From JAHBNG01 sp039028975 (GTDB lineage Bacteria > Chloroflexota > Anaerolineae > Caldilineales > Caldilineaceae), in assembly GCA_039028975.1 (NCBI GenBank), contig JBCCHB010000150.1:1-39530 (forward strand): 39,530 nt of DNA. The letters are read 5' to 3'. The notes under the pieces were generated by a model. It was not told where the DNA came from. It searched no databases and saw only the letters and a program-made list of their open reading frames with translations. Shown here piece after piece: positions 10,601 through 16,483 of this stretch. The position numbers were made by a program, and so were the translations under genes. The first letter of the stretch is position 1. Every line of letters begins with the position of its first letter.

Positions 10601-11517
10601 CGGTTGCGCGTTGTCCCATCGTAAGAGGAGAAATGTCCCCCTAGAATGATTTTTCCATCATCCTGTACTAGAATCACTTCTGCATAATTATTCAGGCCAG
10701 TGCCGACGACAAAGCCCGTATCGTATGTGCCGTCGCTGTTCAGGCGCGCAATGCGCGTGCTGTTGGTGCCGTCAACCTGCGTAAATTGACCGCTGATGAT
10801 GATTTTGTCGTCTGTCTGTAAGGCAAGCGAATAGATGACGTTGTTGGGATTCGGGTCAAAAGCCGTGTCGAGCGTGCCATCGGCATTGAGGCGTGCGATG
10901 CGGTTGCGGATGGTGCCATTCACGGTGGTGAAGTGCCCACCGATGATGATCTTGCCGTCGGGCTGTACGACGATCTTTTCGGCATAATTGTTCAACCCAA
11001 CACCAAGATTGGTGTTGAAGGTAGCATCCAGCGTGCCGTCGTCGTTAATACGCGCTATGCGGGTGGCAGCGGTGCCATCGTAGTGGCTAAACTCACCGCT
11101 GATGATGACCTTGCCGTCGCTCTGAAGGGCGAGGGCACGAACGTTGCTGTTGACACCAGTACCGACGCTAAAGGTTGCATCGGGCGTGATATTGCCGCCG
11201 ATGGACTGGTCAAAGTGATTCAGCGTCAACGTTGTGCCTGTATCCAGGGTCACGTCGAGCGTCGAGCCGACTTCTAGCACCTGGTCATAGTTGGCGCAGA
11301 TCTCAATCGGGTCGCCGTTGCCGTAGGTGCCGTTGGGCGTGGTCGTGGTGAAGGATTGGAGGTTGGGGGTGGCTTGGGCCAAAGCTGTGGCCGGTCCAAG
11401 TAGTAGTCCACGAATCATAGGGTGTGGAAACAGGCTAATGGTAAGCACAGCAAAAAATAGAATTTTAGTGGTAACGCGGATGGACTGGACGATGTACAGC
11501 AATTGATTTTTGTTCAC
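1663..11517 (-). CDS. Giant secreted multidomain protein: delta-60 repeats, SdrD-B domains and DUF11 repeats
   Basis: The product of about 3,284 residues is a probable cell-surface or matrix adhesin. A signal peptide (about 1-48, ending TALAQ) is followed by seven delta-60/DUF5122 repeats (about 105-460; cores such as DGKVIISGEF and DGKIILGGHF), which probably close one seven-bladed propeller. Next come a LamG/DUF8202-like region (about 540-960), a first SdrD-B domain (about 958-1022), an NHL-like region with GFGDADIAPDGSLWLVNLNQ (about 1022-1556), a second SdrD-B domain (from about 1562), six DUF11 repeats (about 1699-2686), a third SdrD-B domain (about 2692-2836), two more DUF11 repeats and an Fn3-like tail ending IFLPMVVR. 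Most DUF11 repeats end in an Asp-rich linker with DEDDHD. I chose the GTG at 11517, which has AGGAG 5 nt upstream; the longer frame to 11661 runs through an inverted repeat. No catalytic motif is seen. Confidence 0.9.
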   Translation of the reverse strand: MNKNQLLYIVQSIRVTTKILFFAVLTISLFPHPMIRGLLLGPATALAQATPNLQSFTTTTPNGTYGNGDPIEICANYDQVLEVGSTLDVTLDTGTTLTLNHFDQSIGGNITPDATFSVGTGVNSNVRALALQSDGKVIISGEFSHYDGTAATRIARINDDGTLDATFNTNLGVGLNNYAEKIVVQPDGKIIIGGHFTTVNGTIRNRIARLNADGTLDTAFDPNPNNVIYSLALQTDDKIIISGQFTQVDGTNSTRIARLNSDGTYDTGFVVGTGLNNYAEVILVQDDGKIILGGHFSSYDGTTRNRIARLNADGTLDAAFDPNANNAVWSAALQTDGKIIISGQFSQVDGTNSSLIARLNSDGTYDAGFSVGTGLNNYAEVIVPQSDGKILFGGHFSQYNGATAVRLARINTDGSLDTTFSTGGAGANGQSYGMALQPDGKVIIGGTFSSINGTNINRIARLDGNDNQFQTPDQQVCATYTVIPNNTSTDLTVTAITSADVTTTAGGNSTATTIPSGQNLGDNTNLVIKTFAPGGVGDQGLIWLMADRGTNTMADGGQMQTWRDNFQGLTVNAFTTSTGSGIASNSTFADSNYVADDQNFNPSIDIAGTGGFYLQDSGLVDDSTPDMTMISVVHMTHNGDGQLMAFLRNAQNNGDNPSIRINDSRFNLLNVDGNSVQVNYNSDWAKYEYYITSGSWEHNNGGVDFFSDGFRISSTTSATGRSGPRFRIFRDNDNFENSEGFLSEAIVYTKKLTDAEHTRVNSYLAIKYGRTLRSYADASVVSNYLASDATVVWNATANATYSNDIAGIARDDDSGLDQPKSKSVNANAIVTIDHGVTLGADSSFMLWGHNDLDASAWLSDTIASGYPEGRLRLTREWMVQETGTVGPVRVSVQVDDPDLDLPQVLGALYLLVDSNNNGDFSDEATIRMTAQGGGVYTANADFDFQDGQRFTFATAASGLRGVVFQDDNTDGQSAATENGLGGVIVTAVDANGVITTTTTDLAGNYAFIGGGGLSGSTRVTFTLPITLQTSMQPTVFGRDHRTTVQFVYMGGNGWTVANAGFTFQNRTSACANPTIASACYTAGPGTADPGVFSFEWTTGADVNNPDAASQDVGAVWGSAINTNSGRMYSAAMLKRHVGLGPLAARAGNNVTVDGVYIIDYSTSGGTFNTAAPGFTLQGVSGIDLGTVQRVADTNSELDNDYELLPGQSVDLDAYGKVGTVGFGDADIAPDGSLWLVNLNQRTLIRVDTNGLPNDGSAAPAANVTTTPITDPGCSGDFRPWALTFYEGTGYLGVICSAETSGSRADLHAYVRSFDPNNPGTFTTVVDFPLDFTRENIYILYGANRPVPSSDWLPWTDTYRAISGFVGSSANPQPILSDIEFNIDGNMILGFMDRFGHQTHQTNLEALPLAQDPQVRSFVTAGDMVNFCASGTGWIIEGSSPDCPEFDQGGVRRVIAGGAAGPFEFYAFDEAGACVDHIFYFETYGGSTCVGPDGRSMLSTVYFPGGESSGVPSNSANDYGFRTFSTDNGSMLRPYAAALPDGLMCANGQTHNMGELTCFCPPPPVEIGSSVWQDSNVNGIQDPGEPGIEGVTVELVDSGGTVIATATTDARGEYFFSSDDGTSTANTIYNLDIPGTGVSVRIPNATGGSQQPSLAGHAPSPSDQGSDDTVDSDIVPTGDDAVIAADTTGGRIDHSYDFGFAPDIWDVALRKSTSVQYAQSGGTVVFAIEVFNQSIGPIDNIDVIDYVPTNLTANDANWTPATQAGPNTVTRMLNAGDELPATGLLPGESVVVDITMDVAGGLADNTVLVNTAEVSAFTTFGGGTVTDIDSTPDTTDNETNVKDGVINEDGLNNAGDDEDDHDIEQITITAQTDIYDLALVKGLATGQDAVVSVNSDVRFTIEVFNQGTSPASNIVVVDRYPAGFTLSPNDGSWTDVGGTSATRALGVTLQPGQSTTVDIILRAGTTTGAAMNYAEIQSDDGDDVDSQPEGDENDNNGDALIDDVTSDNGTLDEDDHDVATVTVQNFDLALRKTLTAGQPTTTVRGADITYMIEVFNQGTVPAFDISVIDYLTDTLQLSENDGNGWTQVEPNLVVKNIPGPIAPLESEQIMITLRVSDTATLGALDNLAEILNASASPGGPPADDTDSTPDDGRGNDPLVDDQILDDGTTDEDDHDIATVTVGRFDLALIKEYVSDTSRDGNATDGIIGIGDQVVFRMTVTNQGDVPAYDIRVTDHNPEGIVADDSDPALNIDNGWLTENMVLNHNVLPGPLNPTESVTIDIVLRSVPPSSILYPAGGLLGTHTNIAEISSASNLPSGPPVVDDDSTPDEDPTNDAGGTPGSAADDVIDGDGTGPVPGTDAGTDEDDHDPAQITVQNTFDLALFKYVVDADGRPIAGIPEVQAGDFITYQYYVENQGTEAATSITLIEHVPEGLILVDSNWTPSNVTGPGTATRTYSNALAPGDFFTDTVIFQAAPTITPGQVYTNIMEIQSATNVAGLTDTDSDPDTNATNETFVEDNQIFDNFRLDPATMDEDDHDPAAVQTAALEQVVITKTLATSGTIQTGQSLSFTIRIENVGGAPIATLPLTDTYDTTYLAYNTLLGATPPADMPDENDGQLNWSDVTGNSTFELGDVLTVTVNFFAAADTTALADDTNCTSSTAGQTVNIATIDASKAITPTSCVGVTIKPPEGKSTIGDWIWHDINNDGIKDPNEPGINGVRVNLYEDGANGGTLNGQIEAAEFVTFTITADDVNGLGDDTSGTNGAGFYQFEVPAEDGDFYIVEVDASNFDPGGPLAGFVYSGDQGGQQYSGTQPRVVPVATAPLAPPENQNVDFGFYCRFDLALDKQLTSADNIKPGDNMTFTMTVYNQGVVTATDVVVADYIPVGFTLNDSNWNGGTVDPNGVSGTVTRTLAATLTPSGTANSMATVDIMLTAGATLSGTFTNTAEIANYASVITDTLGNNLPDADSDPDTNDTEDPVKDDVIDEDGKNNPVVDDEDDHDPATITVIPFTPSLAVSKELNTTPSDPSFGVNEIISYTIRITNTGDVTITVLPLEDRYSDVFIEFQSASVNPDLSQPGLLMWNDLTAALGDVGPGDNVSLTVSFETMADTTLLQPVAPCTSGGHTPNIVDIDGAFADPDGDDGTGDDIAVVKDVDDHDCAEVQILNPTAIQLAEMSVSQTSEGVVIQWATVTEVDIAGFRIHRVNGIETLEVEVREVGTSTAIHGLIPAKKSGQNEGSRYSVLHAGATLSHGDAYVLEVIKMDSSVERTVVDMVSGGEIFLPMVVR

Positions 11518-11522
11518 GATAA

Positions 11523-11527
11523 CTCCT
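11523..11527 (-). promoter_or_regulatory. Ribosome binding site deciding the GTG start of the giant gene
   Basis: On the minus strand AGGAG is followed by TTATC and then GTG (11517-11515). The truncated paralog uses the same arrangement (AGGAG then 6 nt then ATG), which supports this start over the upstream ATG at 11661. Confidence 0.75.
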
Positions 11528-11535
11528 AAAACATA

Positions 11536-11668
11536 AGAAGCTGTCTGAAAAGAGAATGATCGTGTCATTCTGAAAGAGCGGAGCGACTGAAGAATCTCTG
11601 TTTTCCGGTCAAATAATCGTGAGATTCTTCGCCGCAGACTCCTCAGAATGACTTTCCACACAGCTTCT
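11536..11668. repeat. MITE-like nested inverted repeat, about 133 bp
   Basis: Three nested pairs are visible: AGAAGCTGT (11536-11544) with ACAGCTTCT (11660-11668), GTCATTCTGA (11564-11573) with TCAGAATGAC (11643-11652), and GAAGAATCTC (11589-11598) with GAGATTCTTC (11621-11630). The CATTCTGA...GAAGAATCTC type of arm is familiar as a dispersed palindrome in environmental bacterial genomes. No transposase is present. It lies 9 nt upstream of the giant gene's Shine-Dalgarno sequence, so it should be in its 5' untranslated region or promoter. Confidence 0.7.
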
Positions 11669-12332
11669 AAGACAAAAGGTTGTCTTTATCTTGGGTGCCT
11701 CAGCACGGTATCCGTCAGATGCCTGATTATGATGTCGCACGAATAGGTCTGTCGGGAGATTCTACATAGCAGAAAAGGCAACCAAGCGATCGTTGGAAGG
11801 CTTGGTCCTTTCGAAAATCGCTCAGAATGAGCATTCAATCCGTTGGGCATGACGTCTCACTCACTCAGTGGCCGCAAAGCGACTTGGATCGAGAGAGTTG
11901 ATGCGCAAACTATTTAATTCCGATTCCTAAGGGTGCAGATGGGAAGAGAAGGAACGAGAAGGGTGTACGACTACTTAATAATATCTTACGGGACAACGTG
12001 ATGACTACCGCCAAATAACCGAACCCATTGTAGAAATGTACGACATATGTTGCAATACCTAGATTATATCCATACCCTGAATAGGATATGCATATATTTT
12101 GTATGGGTTTTGTCTGATGCTACGGCGATTTACTGCAAGCCACTTTACTGATAAAAATCAGAGCAAAGTTGGTTTTGGTTGTGGTAGAAATGGGTGAGAG
12201 GGTATGAATGAGGTAAAGCAGCGCTCCTGCTCACTTGGGCGGCGAACGGCTGCTTTTTCCTCAATATGATCAATATGATCAATATGATGGGGAATACTGG
12301 ACCGACAGATCCACGGGGATTGAACTCACACG
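11669..12332. other. Intergenic region with small repeats, no gene seen
   Basis: About 660 bases separate the giant gene from the S10 peptidase gene, both on the minus strand. A partial CTCAGAATGAG at 11821-11831 echoes the nearby palindrome. An 8-bp inverted repeat AAAGCAGC (12215-12222) with GCTGCTTT (12249-12256) and the 9-bp tandem repeat at 12261-12287 are the only other structures. The promoter of the giant gene probably lies here or just inside the 133-bp element, but I cannot assign it. Confidence 0.5.
12261..12287. repeat. 9-bp tandem repeat, three copies
   Basis: TCAATATGA is repeated exactly three times. It lies about 45 nt past the stop of the S10 peptidase gene. Confidence 0.85.
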
Positions 12333-13826
12333 TTATAAATTACTCCCATCCAGAAATTGATCCAAATCCTCCTTCTGTTTCTGCAGCGATGGAAGATGGG
12401 TGTACATCATGTGGCCCGCCTCGTAGTAGCCCATGGTAATATTTGCTTGCTGTTCCGCTTCCAATTCAAGATGATTAAAGGTATATTCGGTAGCAAAATA
12501 AGGTGTGGCCAAATCATAGTACCCATTGGCCACGAAGACTCGCAGGTAGGGATTGCGGTTCATGGTGCTACGTAGCGTTTCACCTACGTTGACAAACTCA
12601 TTCTGTGCGCCAAAATCCCATTTCATGTAGAGACCAGTCAAAATCTCATAGGGCAGATCACTTTCAAAGTTTAGATCATTTCGAAGGTAATCATTGATCA
12701 TGGCTGAGTAGGCACCCTGAACCACGGCAAAGCTAGGATCGTACTCATGACCCTCGCCAACCGAATCTCGGTCGATGCCGGTCATTCGGCTGTCAAAACG
12801 TCCTACCGTGCGCTGCTGGCTGCGCAGCACTTCTTTGACGAAGCGATAAATGACAGGGCGTAAGTTGCAGCCTTCAATGTACCTCGTCGACAGCCCCGTA
12901 TATTTGGCCAGTTGTGCCACAATGACCTGGCGTTCCTCCTCTTCAAGGGTGCTTCCCTTCATTAGGGCCAAGGTATACTCATTGAGGGCAAATTGCTCTA
13001 CTTCATTTAGAAACGTGCGCAGAGATTTGCGTTGAAGCGTTTTGGAGACCAGCTTGTGATACCAGGCCGTCGCCGCGTAGGTCGGCAGGAAGAGGATGTA
13101 GGGCAGATCATTCCCGATGGAGAATAGGGCTGTCTGGAAGTTGAGAATCACCGAGATGAGCATAATGCCATTAAGGTACATGCCATAACGATTTTGGAGG
13201 TGACCAGCCAATCCTGCCGCTCGAGTTGTGCCGTAGCTCTCGCCGATTAAGTACTTGGGCGATGACCAGCGTTTGTAGCGGGTAACGTAGAGACGGATAA
13301 AGCCTCCTACCGAGTCCAGATCCTTTTGTAAACCATGAAACTGCTTGGCCTCTTCGCCTGGGGCCGGTCGGCTATAGCCTGTGCTGACCGGATCAATGAA
13401 GACCAAATCGGTCCTGTCTAGAATTGAATAATCATTATTGATCAATTGATAGGGTGGCCGGGGAGCTAACCCTTCACCACCCTCATCCATCTGCACTCGT
13501 CTGGGACCCAAAACACCTAGGTGCATCCAAACCGAAGACGAACCAGGACCGCCGTTAAAGGAAAAAGTAAGTGGACGATCGCCTACCTCATCAATACCAT
13601 TTCGCGTGTAGGCAATAAAGAAGATTGTCGCCTTGGCCTTCTCCTCTTCATCCCGCATGACCAGAGTGCCTGTTGTGGCCTTGTAGGAGAAAGTCTCGCC
13701 ACCAATGGTCACCTCATGTTCTGTTTCAACAATCTGGTCACTTAATTTCTCTTCTTCTTTCTTTTTCTTCTCGGCTTCAACCTGCTCTGCAACCTCGGTC
13801 AGTTTTTCTTCTGCTGTTTTGCTCAT
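12333..13826 (-). CDS. Peptidase S10 family, serine carboxypeptidase-like protein
   Basis: S10 enzymes are alpha/beta-hydrolases that remove C-terminal residues from peptides, or act as acyltransferases. All landmarks are present: the oxyanion motif SFNGGPGSSSVW (about 89-100), the nucleophile Ser197 in GESYGT, the acid Asp at about 438 in NGYYDLATP and the base His at about 472 in AGHMMY. At 497 residues it has the family's usual length. There is no signal peptide; instead the first 30 residues are rich in Lys and Glu and probably helical, so the protein is likely cytoplasmic, unlike vacuolar S10 enzymes. I place the start at the ATG at 13826, with AGGTG just before it; a GTG at 13832 is a less likely alternative. 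It is not obviously in an operon, and its substrate is unknown. Confidence 0.88.
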   Translation of the reverse strand: MSKTAEEKLTEVAEQVEAEKKKKEEEKLSDQIVETEHEVTIGGETFSYKATTGTLVMRDEEEKAKATIFFIAYTRNGIDEVGDRPLTFSFNGGPGSSSVWMHLGVLGPRRVQMDEGGEGLAPRPPYQLINNDYSILDRTDLVFIDPVSTGYSRPAPGEEAKQFHGLQKDLDSVGGFIRLYVTRYKRWSSPKYLIGESYGTTRAAGLAGHLQNRYGMYLNGIMLISVILNFQTALFSIGNDLPYILFLPTYAATAWYHKLVSKTLQRKSLRTFLNEVEQFALNEYTLALMKGSTLEEEERQVIVAQLAKYTGLSTRYIEGCNLRPVIYRFVKEVLRSQQRTVGRFDSRMTGIDRDSVGEGHEYDPSFAVVQGAYSAMINDYLRNDLNFESDLPYEILTGLYMKWDFGAQNEFVNVGETLRSTMNRNPYLRVFVANGYYDLATPYFATEYTFNHLELEAEQQANITMGYYEAGHMMYTHLPSLQKQKEDLDQFLDGSNL

Positions 13827-13866
13827 AGTCACCTAAACGTTTCTTTTAGGAATTACGCACTCAATC

Positions 13867-13899
13867 AGACCTGACAGGTTTTCAAAACCTGTCAGGTCT
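13867..13899. repeat. Perfect 16-bp palindrome, possible terminator
   Basis: AGACCTGACAGGTTTT and its exact complement flank one central base. It sits between the amidohydrolase stop (13936) and the S10 start. The GACCTGACAGGTTTT motif is a dispersed palindrome I have met in unrelated environmental bacterial genomes. As RNA it would form a very stable hairpin, so it may end the amidohydrolase transcript. Confidence 0.75.
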
Positions 13900-13935
13900 T
13901 TATGAAGACATCCAACTGCATAAGTCCAATCTTCT

Positions 13936-14979
13936 TCAAAATCGATAAAAATTCCGTGCGTTCTCAGCCATGATCTTAGCACGCACGTCACTTGAAATCT
14001 CTGCCGTAAATATGTCCATTGGTTCATCTGTGTGCCAATGGGGGTAATCGCTAGAGTAGATGAGCATCTCATCTGACTCCATCTGATCCAGGATCTGGGT
14101 TAGCTGGTGCGTATGGGGAGGCATATCCAGTGGTGCTGTCGTCAAGCGAATGTGCTCCCGCATGTAGGCGGATGGTGGCCGCTTAACCCAGGGAATATTA
14201 TGCCGCAGCCCCTTCCACTCTTTGTCCATGCGCCACATGAGCGACGGCATCCAGGTAAAGCCACTTTCCAGTAGAGCCACCCTTAGTTGGGGAATCCGGG
14301 CGAAGGTTCCTTCGATAATCAGGCTCATCACCTGGGATTGGAATAGCTGGGCCATATCTACATACTCTTCTACAAAGGTTGAGGGCCATCCCGCTGGCGT
14401 TGGCGGGTGACCTGCTGCGCCGCCATAATGGATCCCTACCACCAACTGGTGACGGGATGCTGCCTCATAGATGGGATCGTAGCGCCGATTGCCGTATGGG
14501 GCATCTGAGCGCACTGGCAGAAGCACCTGGACAAAACCAGGATGTTCACCCCAGCGTTCTATCTCACGCACCGCCATCTCTGGCTGCTGGCTGGGGACCA
14601 CAATGGAGGCCCGCAGTCGAGGCTCTGGCTCCAGCCATTCGTCCACCTGCCACTGATTGAGGGCCGTTGCTAGGGCCGCAGCCAAGTCCGGGTGGTGGAC
14701 GCTCTGAACCCAGTAGATGCAATTCAAAATGCCTATCCCCACAGGGCCCTTGTCGAGAAGCTGGCTACGGAGCAGCGCAAGGTCAGATCCTGGGGGACAT
14801 CCTTCATTGCCTCGGGTTTCGGGCCGTGCCGTCAAGGATGCACTAGCCGGATAATCATTTGCGTCCGGCCCCACAAAGGCCGATTCATTGATGTAATCGC
14901 ACCAAAAATCAGGTAGGTAGACTTCCAGATCGTGAAGCGAAACAAGCTGGTTGTGAATGTCGCAGTCGATGAGTTTCAT
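13936..14979 (-). CDS. Amidohydrolase family 2 (ACMSD-like) metal-dependent hydrolase or decarboxylase
   Basis: This 347-residue protein has the TIM-barrel layout of the amidohydrolase-2 family, whose members hydrolyse lactones or decarboxylate aromatic and unsaturated acids using one metal ion. Visible landmarks are the N-terminal IDCDIHN strand (normally D-x-H-x-H, so one ligand position differs), GIHYGGAAGHPP near the middle, LLESGFTWMPSLMWRMDKEW, and the C-terminal SSDYPHWHTDEP with the usual catalytic Asp. It ends AENARNFYRF, a typical family ending. There is no signal peptide, so it is cytoplasmic. No clear Shine-Dalgarno sequence precedes the ATG. It could be a lactonase serving the sugar-acid enzymes nearby, but that is inference from context; the substrate cannot be told from sequence. 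Confidence 0.85.
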   Translation of the reverse strand: MKLIDCDIHNQLVSLHDLEVYLPDFWCDYINESAFVGPDANDYPASASLTARPETRGNEGCPPGSDLALLRSQLLDKGPVGIGILNCIYWVQSVHHPDLAAALATALNQWQVDEWLEPEPRLRASIVVPSQQPEMAVREIERWGEHPGFVQVLLPVRSDAPYGNRRYDPIYEAASRHQLVVGIHYGGAAGHPPTPAGWPSTFVEEYVDMAQLFQSQVMSLIIEGTFARIPQLRVALLESGFTWMPSLMWRMDKEWKGLRHNIPWVKRPPSAYMREHIRLTTAPLDMPPHTHQLTQILDQMESDEMLIYSSDYPHWHTDEPMDIFTAEISSDVRAKIMAENARNFYRF

Positions 14980-15200
14980 AGGAACGTGATGCGTAATTCG
15001 TGATGTGTATATTACTTATGTCAACATACTTGTTTAGTTAAGGATGACGTGAATGCGAGTAAACAGGAGGATGAAAAAGATCCTGCTAATCCTCCTAAAT
15101 CTGCGTCCTTTTTTCAGGGCAGGGCAGATCCCAAATGGGAACGACATTGCCCGAATCGACTTTGGACCAAGCGACTAAACGACTACGGGCTACTGATACA

Positions 15201-16256
15201 TTAAGCCCAGATGTCACCCACCGTAAACCCATTGGGAAATGGATCGGTCGGATCCACCACATACTGAGCGATTCCAGTAATCCAAGCTTGGCCAGAAAGT
15301 GTCGGTACAACCGCTTTGTATGGGCCTACCGTTGTCTCTTCAATCAACTGGCCCGTAAATAGTGTACCAATAATGCTTTCGTGGACAAATTTTTCGTGTA
15401 GCGATAATTGCCCTTTAGCATGGAGTGCTGCCATTCGGGCACAAGTTCCCGTTCCGCAGGGGGAGCGATCGAGAACGCCTGTCCAGGTGCCTGGTTGCTC
15501 CCAGTCTAGCGTTCCCGAAGCTACGGTGACAGCATTTTTTCGGTTTGCCGTCGGATGAGTGGGAGGAGCCGAAAGCTGAGAGATAGAGACATTCTTGATG
15601 TCCGGATTCTCTGGATGGGTCACTGGAAGCTGTTCTGCCGCAGCGGCTCGAATCATGGCGCTGATCCGGGTGATCTCGGCACCATTGCCTGGAATCAATT
15701 CGATGCCTAATGACTCTGCTTCTGCGATAGCATACCACATGCCACCCCAAGCTACATCAACCGTTACCTTACCCAGATGAGGCACCTCAATTTCCGCATC
15801 TAGGTGAGCCGCAAAGGCTGGCACATTGCGAAACGTGACCTTGGTCACCTTACCATCCTGGCATTCCGCTTGCACCCCAATCAATCCCGCGGGCGTCTCT
15901 AGCGTCAACTTGGTTATCGGCTCGACCATCGGCAGAATGCCCGTTTCGAGTAGCACGGTGGTGACGCAGATCGTATTTGAGCCGGACATGGGTGGATACT
16001 CGGTCTGCTCCATAATTACGTATCCGGCATCGGCATCGGGGTGGGTTGGTGGTAATAGCACGTTGCAACACATGGCCGGGTAGCCCCGAGGTTCTCGCAG
16101 CATACGCTGGCGGAGGCCATCATGGTTCCTTTCCAGCCACTGCATTTTGGCAAACATGGTCTCACCCGGTATTGGTGGCACCCCGCCAGTGATAACCCGC
16201 CCTGGCTCCCCGCAGGCATGGGCATCGACCGCAGTAATCATCTGGTTGAATCGCAT
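15201..16256 (-). CDS. Proline racemase superfamily enzyme (hydroxyproline epimerase or dehydratase type)
   Basis: The superfamily comprises proline racemases, 4-hydroxyproline 2-epimerases and trans-3-hydroxy-L-proline dehydratases, all cytosolic and cofactor-free. The sequence has the typical start ITAVDAHACGEPGRVITGG and GETMFAKMQWL, the first catalytic loop PPMSGSNTIC and the second DRSPCGTGTCARMA. The first catalytic position is Ser91 where racemases have Cys; the second is Cys267. Known members with a Ser/Cys pair act on hydroxyprolines rather than proline, as far as I recall. I place the start at the ATG at 16256, with TTGGAG 9 nt upstream; the in-frame TTG at 16271 is part of that site. 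Length is 351 residues, near the family norm. It is divergent to the ManD-like gene at 16484 and may share its control region. Confidence 0.88.
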   Translation of the reverse strand: MRFNQMITAVDAHACGEPGRVITGGVPPIPGETMFAKMQWLERNHDGLRQRMLREPRGYPAMCCNVLLPPTHPDADAGYVIMEQTEYPPMSGSNTICVTTVLLETGILPMVEPITKLTLETPAGLIGVQAECQDGKVTKVTFRNVPAFAAHLDAEIEVPHLGKVTVDVAWGGMWYAIAEAESLGIELIPGNGAEITRISAMIRAAAAEQLPVTHPENPDIKNVSISQLSAPPTHPTANRKNAVTVASGTLDWEQPGTWTGVLDRSPCGTGTCARMAALHAKGQLSLHEKFVHESIIGTLFTGQLIEETTVGPYKAVVPTLSGQAWITGIAQYVVDPTDPFPNGFTVGDIWA

Positions 16257-16483
16257 AGGTGCCGGCTCCAAGTGAATGGCTTCTGTGAATGAATTGTACT
16301 ATTCTACCAAAGATGGAGAGGATTGACGATTGAGTCAATTGCCGAATTCTGATTGACGAATTACGATTAAGGTGTCGCAATGTCATTCTATTCTATAAGT
16401 ACCCGATAGGTGCCAGCAAGAAGAGTCGTTCATTGACATTGGGATCGACTGAAAATCAACCATTTCAATCATAAGGAGCTACC
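16257..16483. other. Divergent intergenic region with short ATTGACGA-type repeats
   Basis: The region separates two divergent genes and so should hold both promoters. It contains repeated GATTGACGA/ATTACGATT words around 16320-16372, including ATTGACgattGAGTCAAT. These resemble degenerate dispersed repeats near 24230-24260 and could also be operator sites; I cannot choose. Confidence 0.3.

Noticed and set aside
1771..11277. Many long open frames on the strand opposite the giant gene (for example 254 codons at 4420-5184)
   Set aside because: They mirror the repetitive Asp-, Thr- and Gly-rich codons of the giant gene, repeat with its domain periodicity, and show no family resemblance or ribosome binding sites.
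11518..11661. 48-codon N-terminal extension of the giant protein (ATG at 11661)
   Set aside because: It is translated from an inverted-repeat element, has no Shine-Dalgarno sequence, and would put charged residues far ahead of the signal peptide; the GTG at 11517 has a good site.
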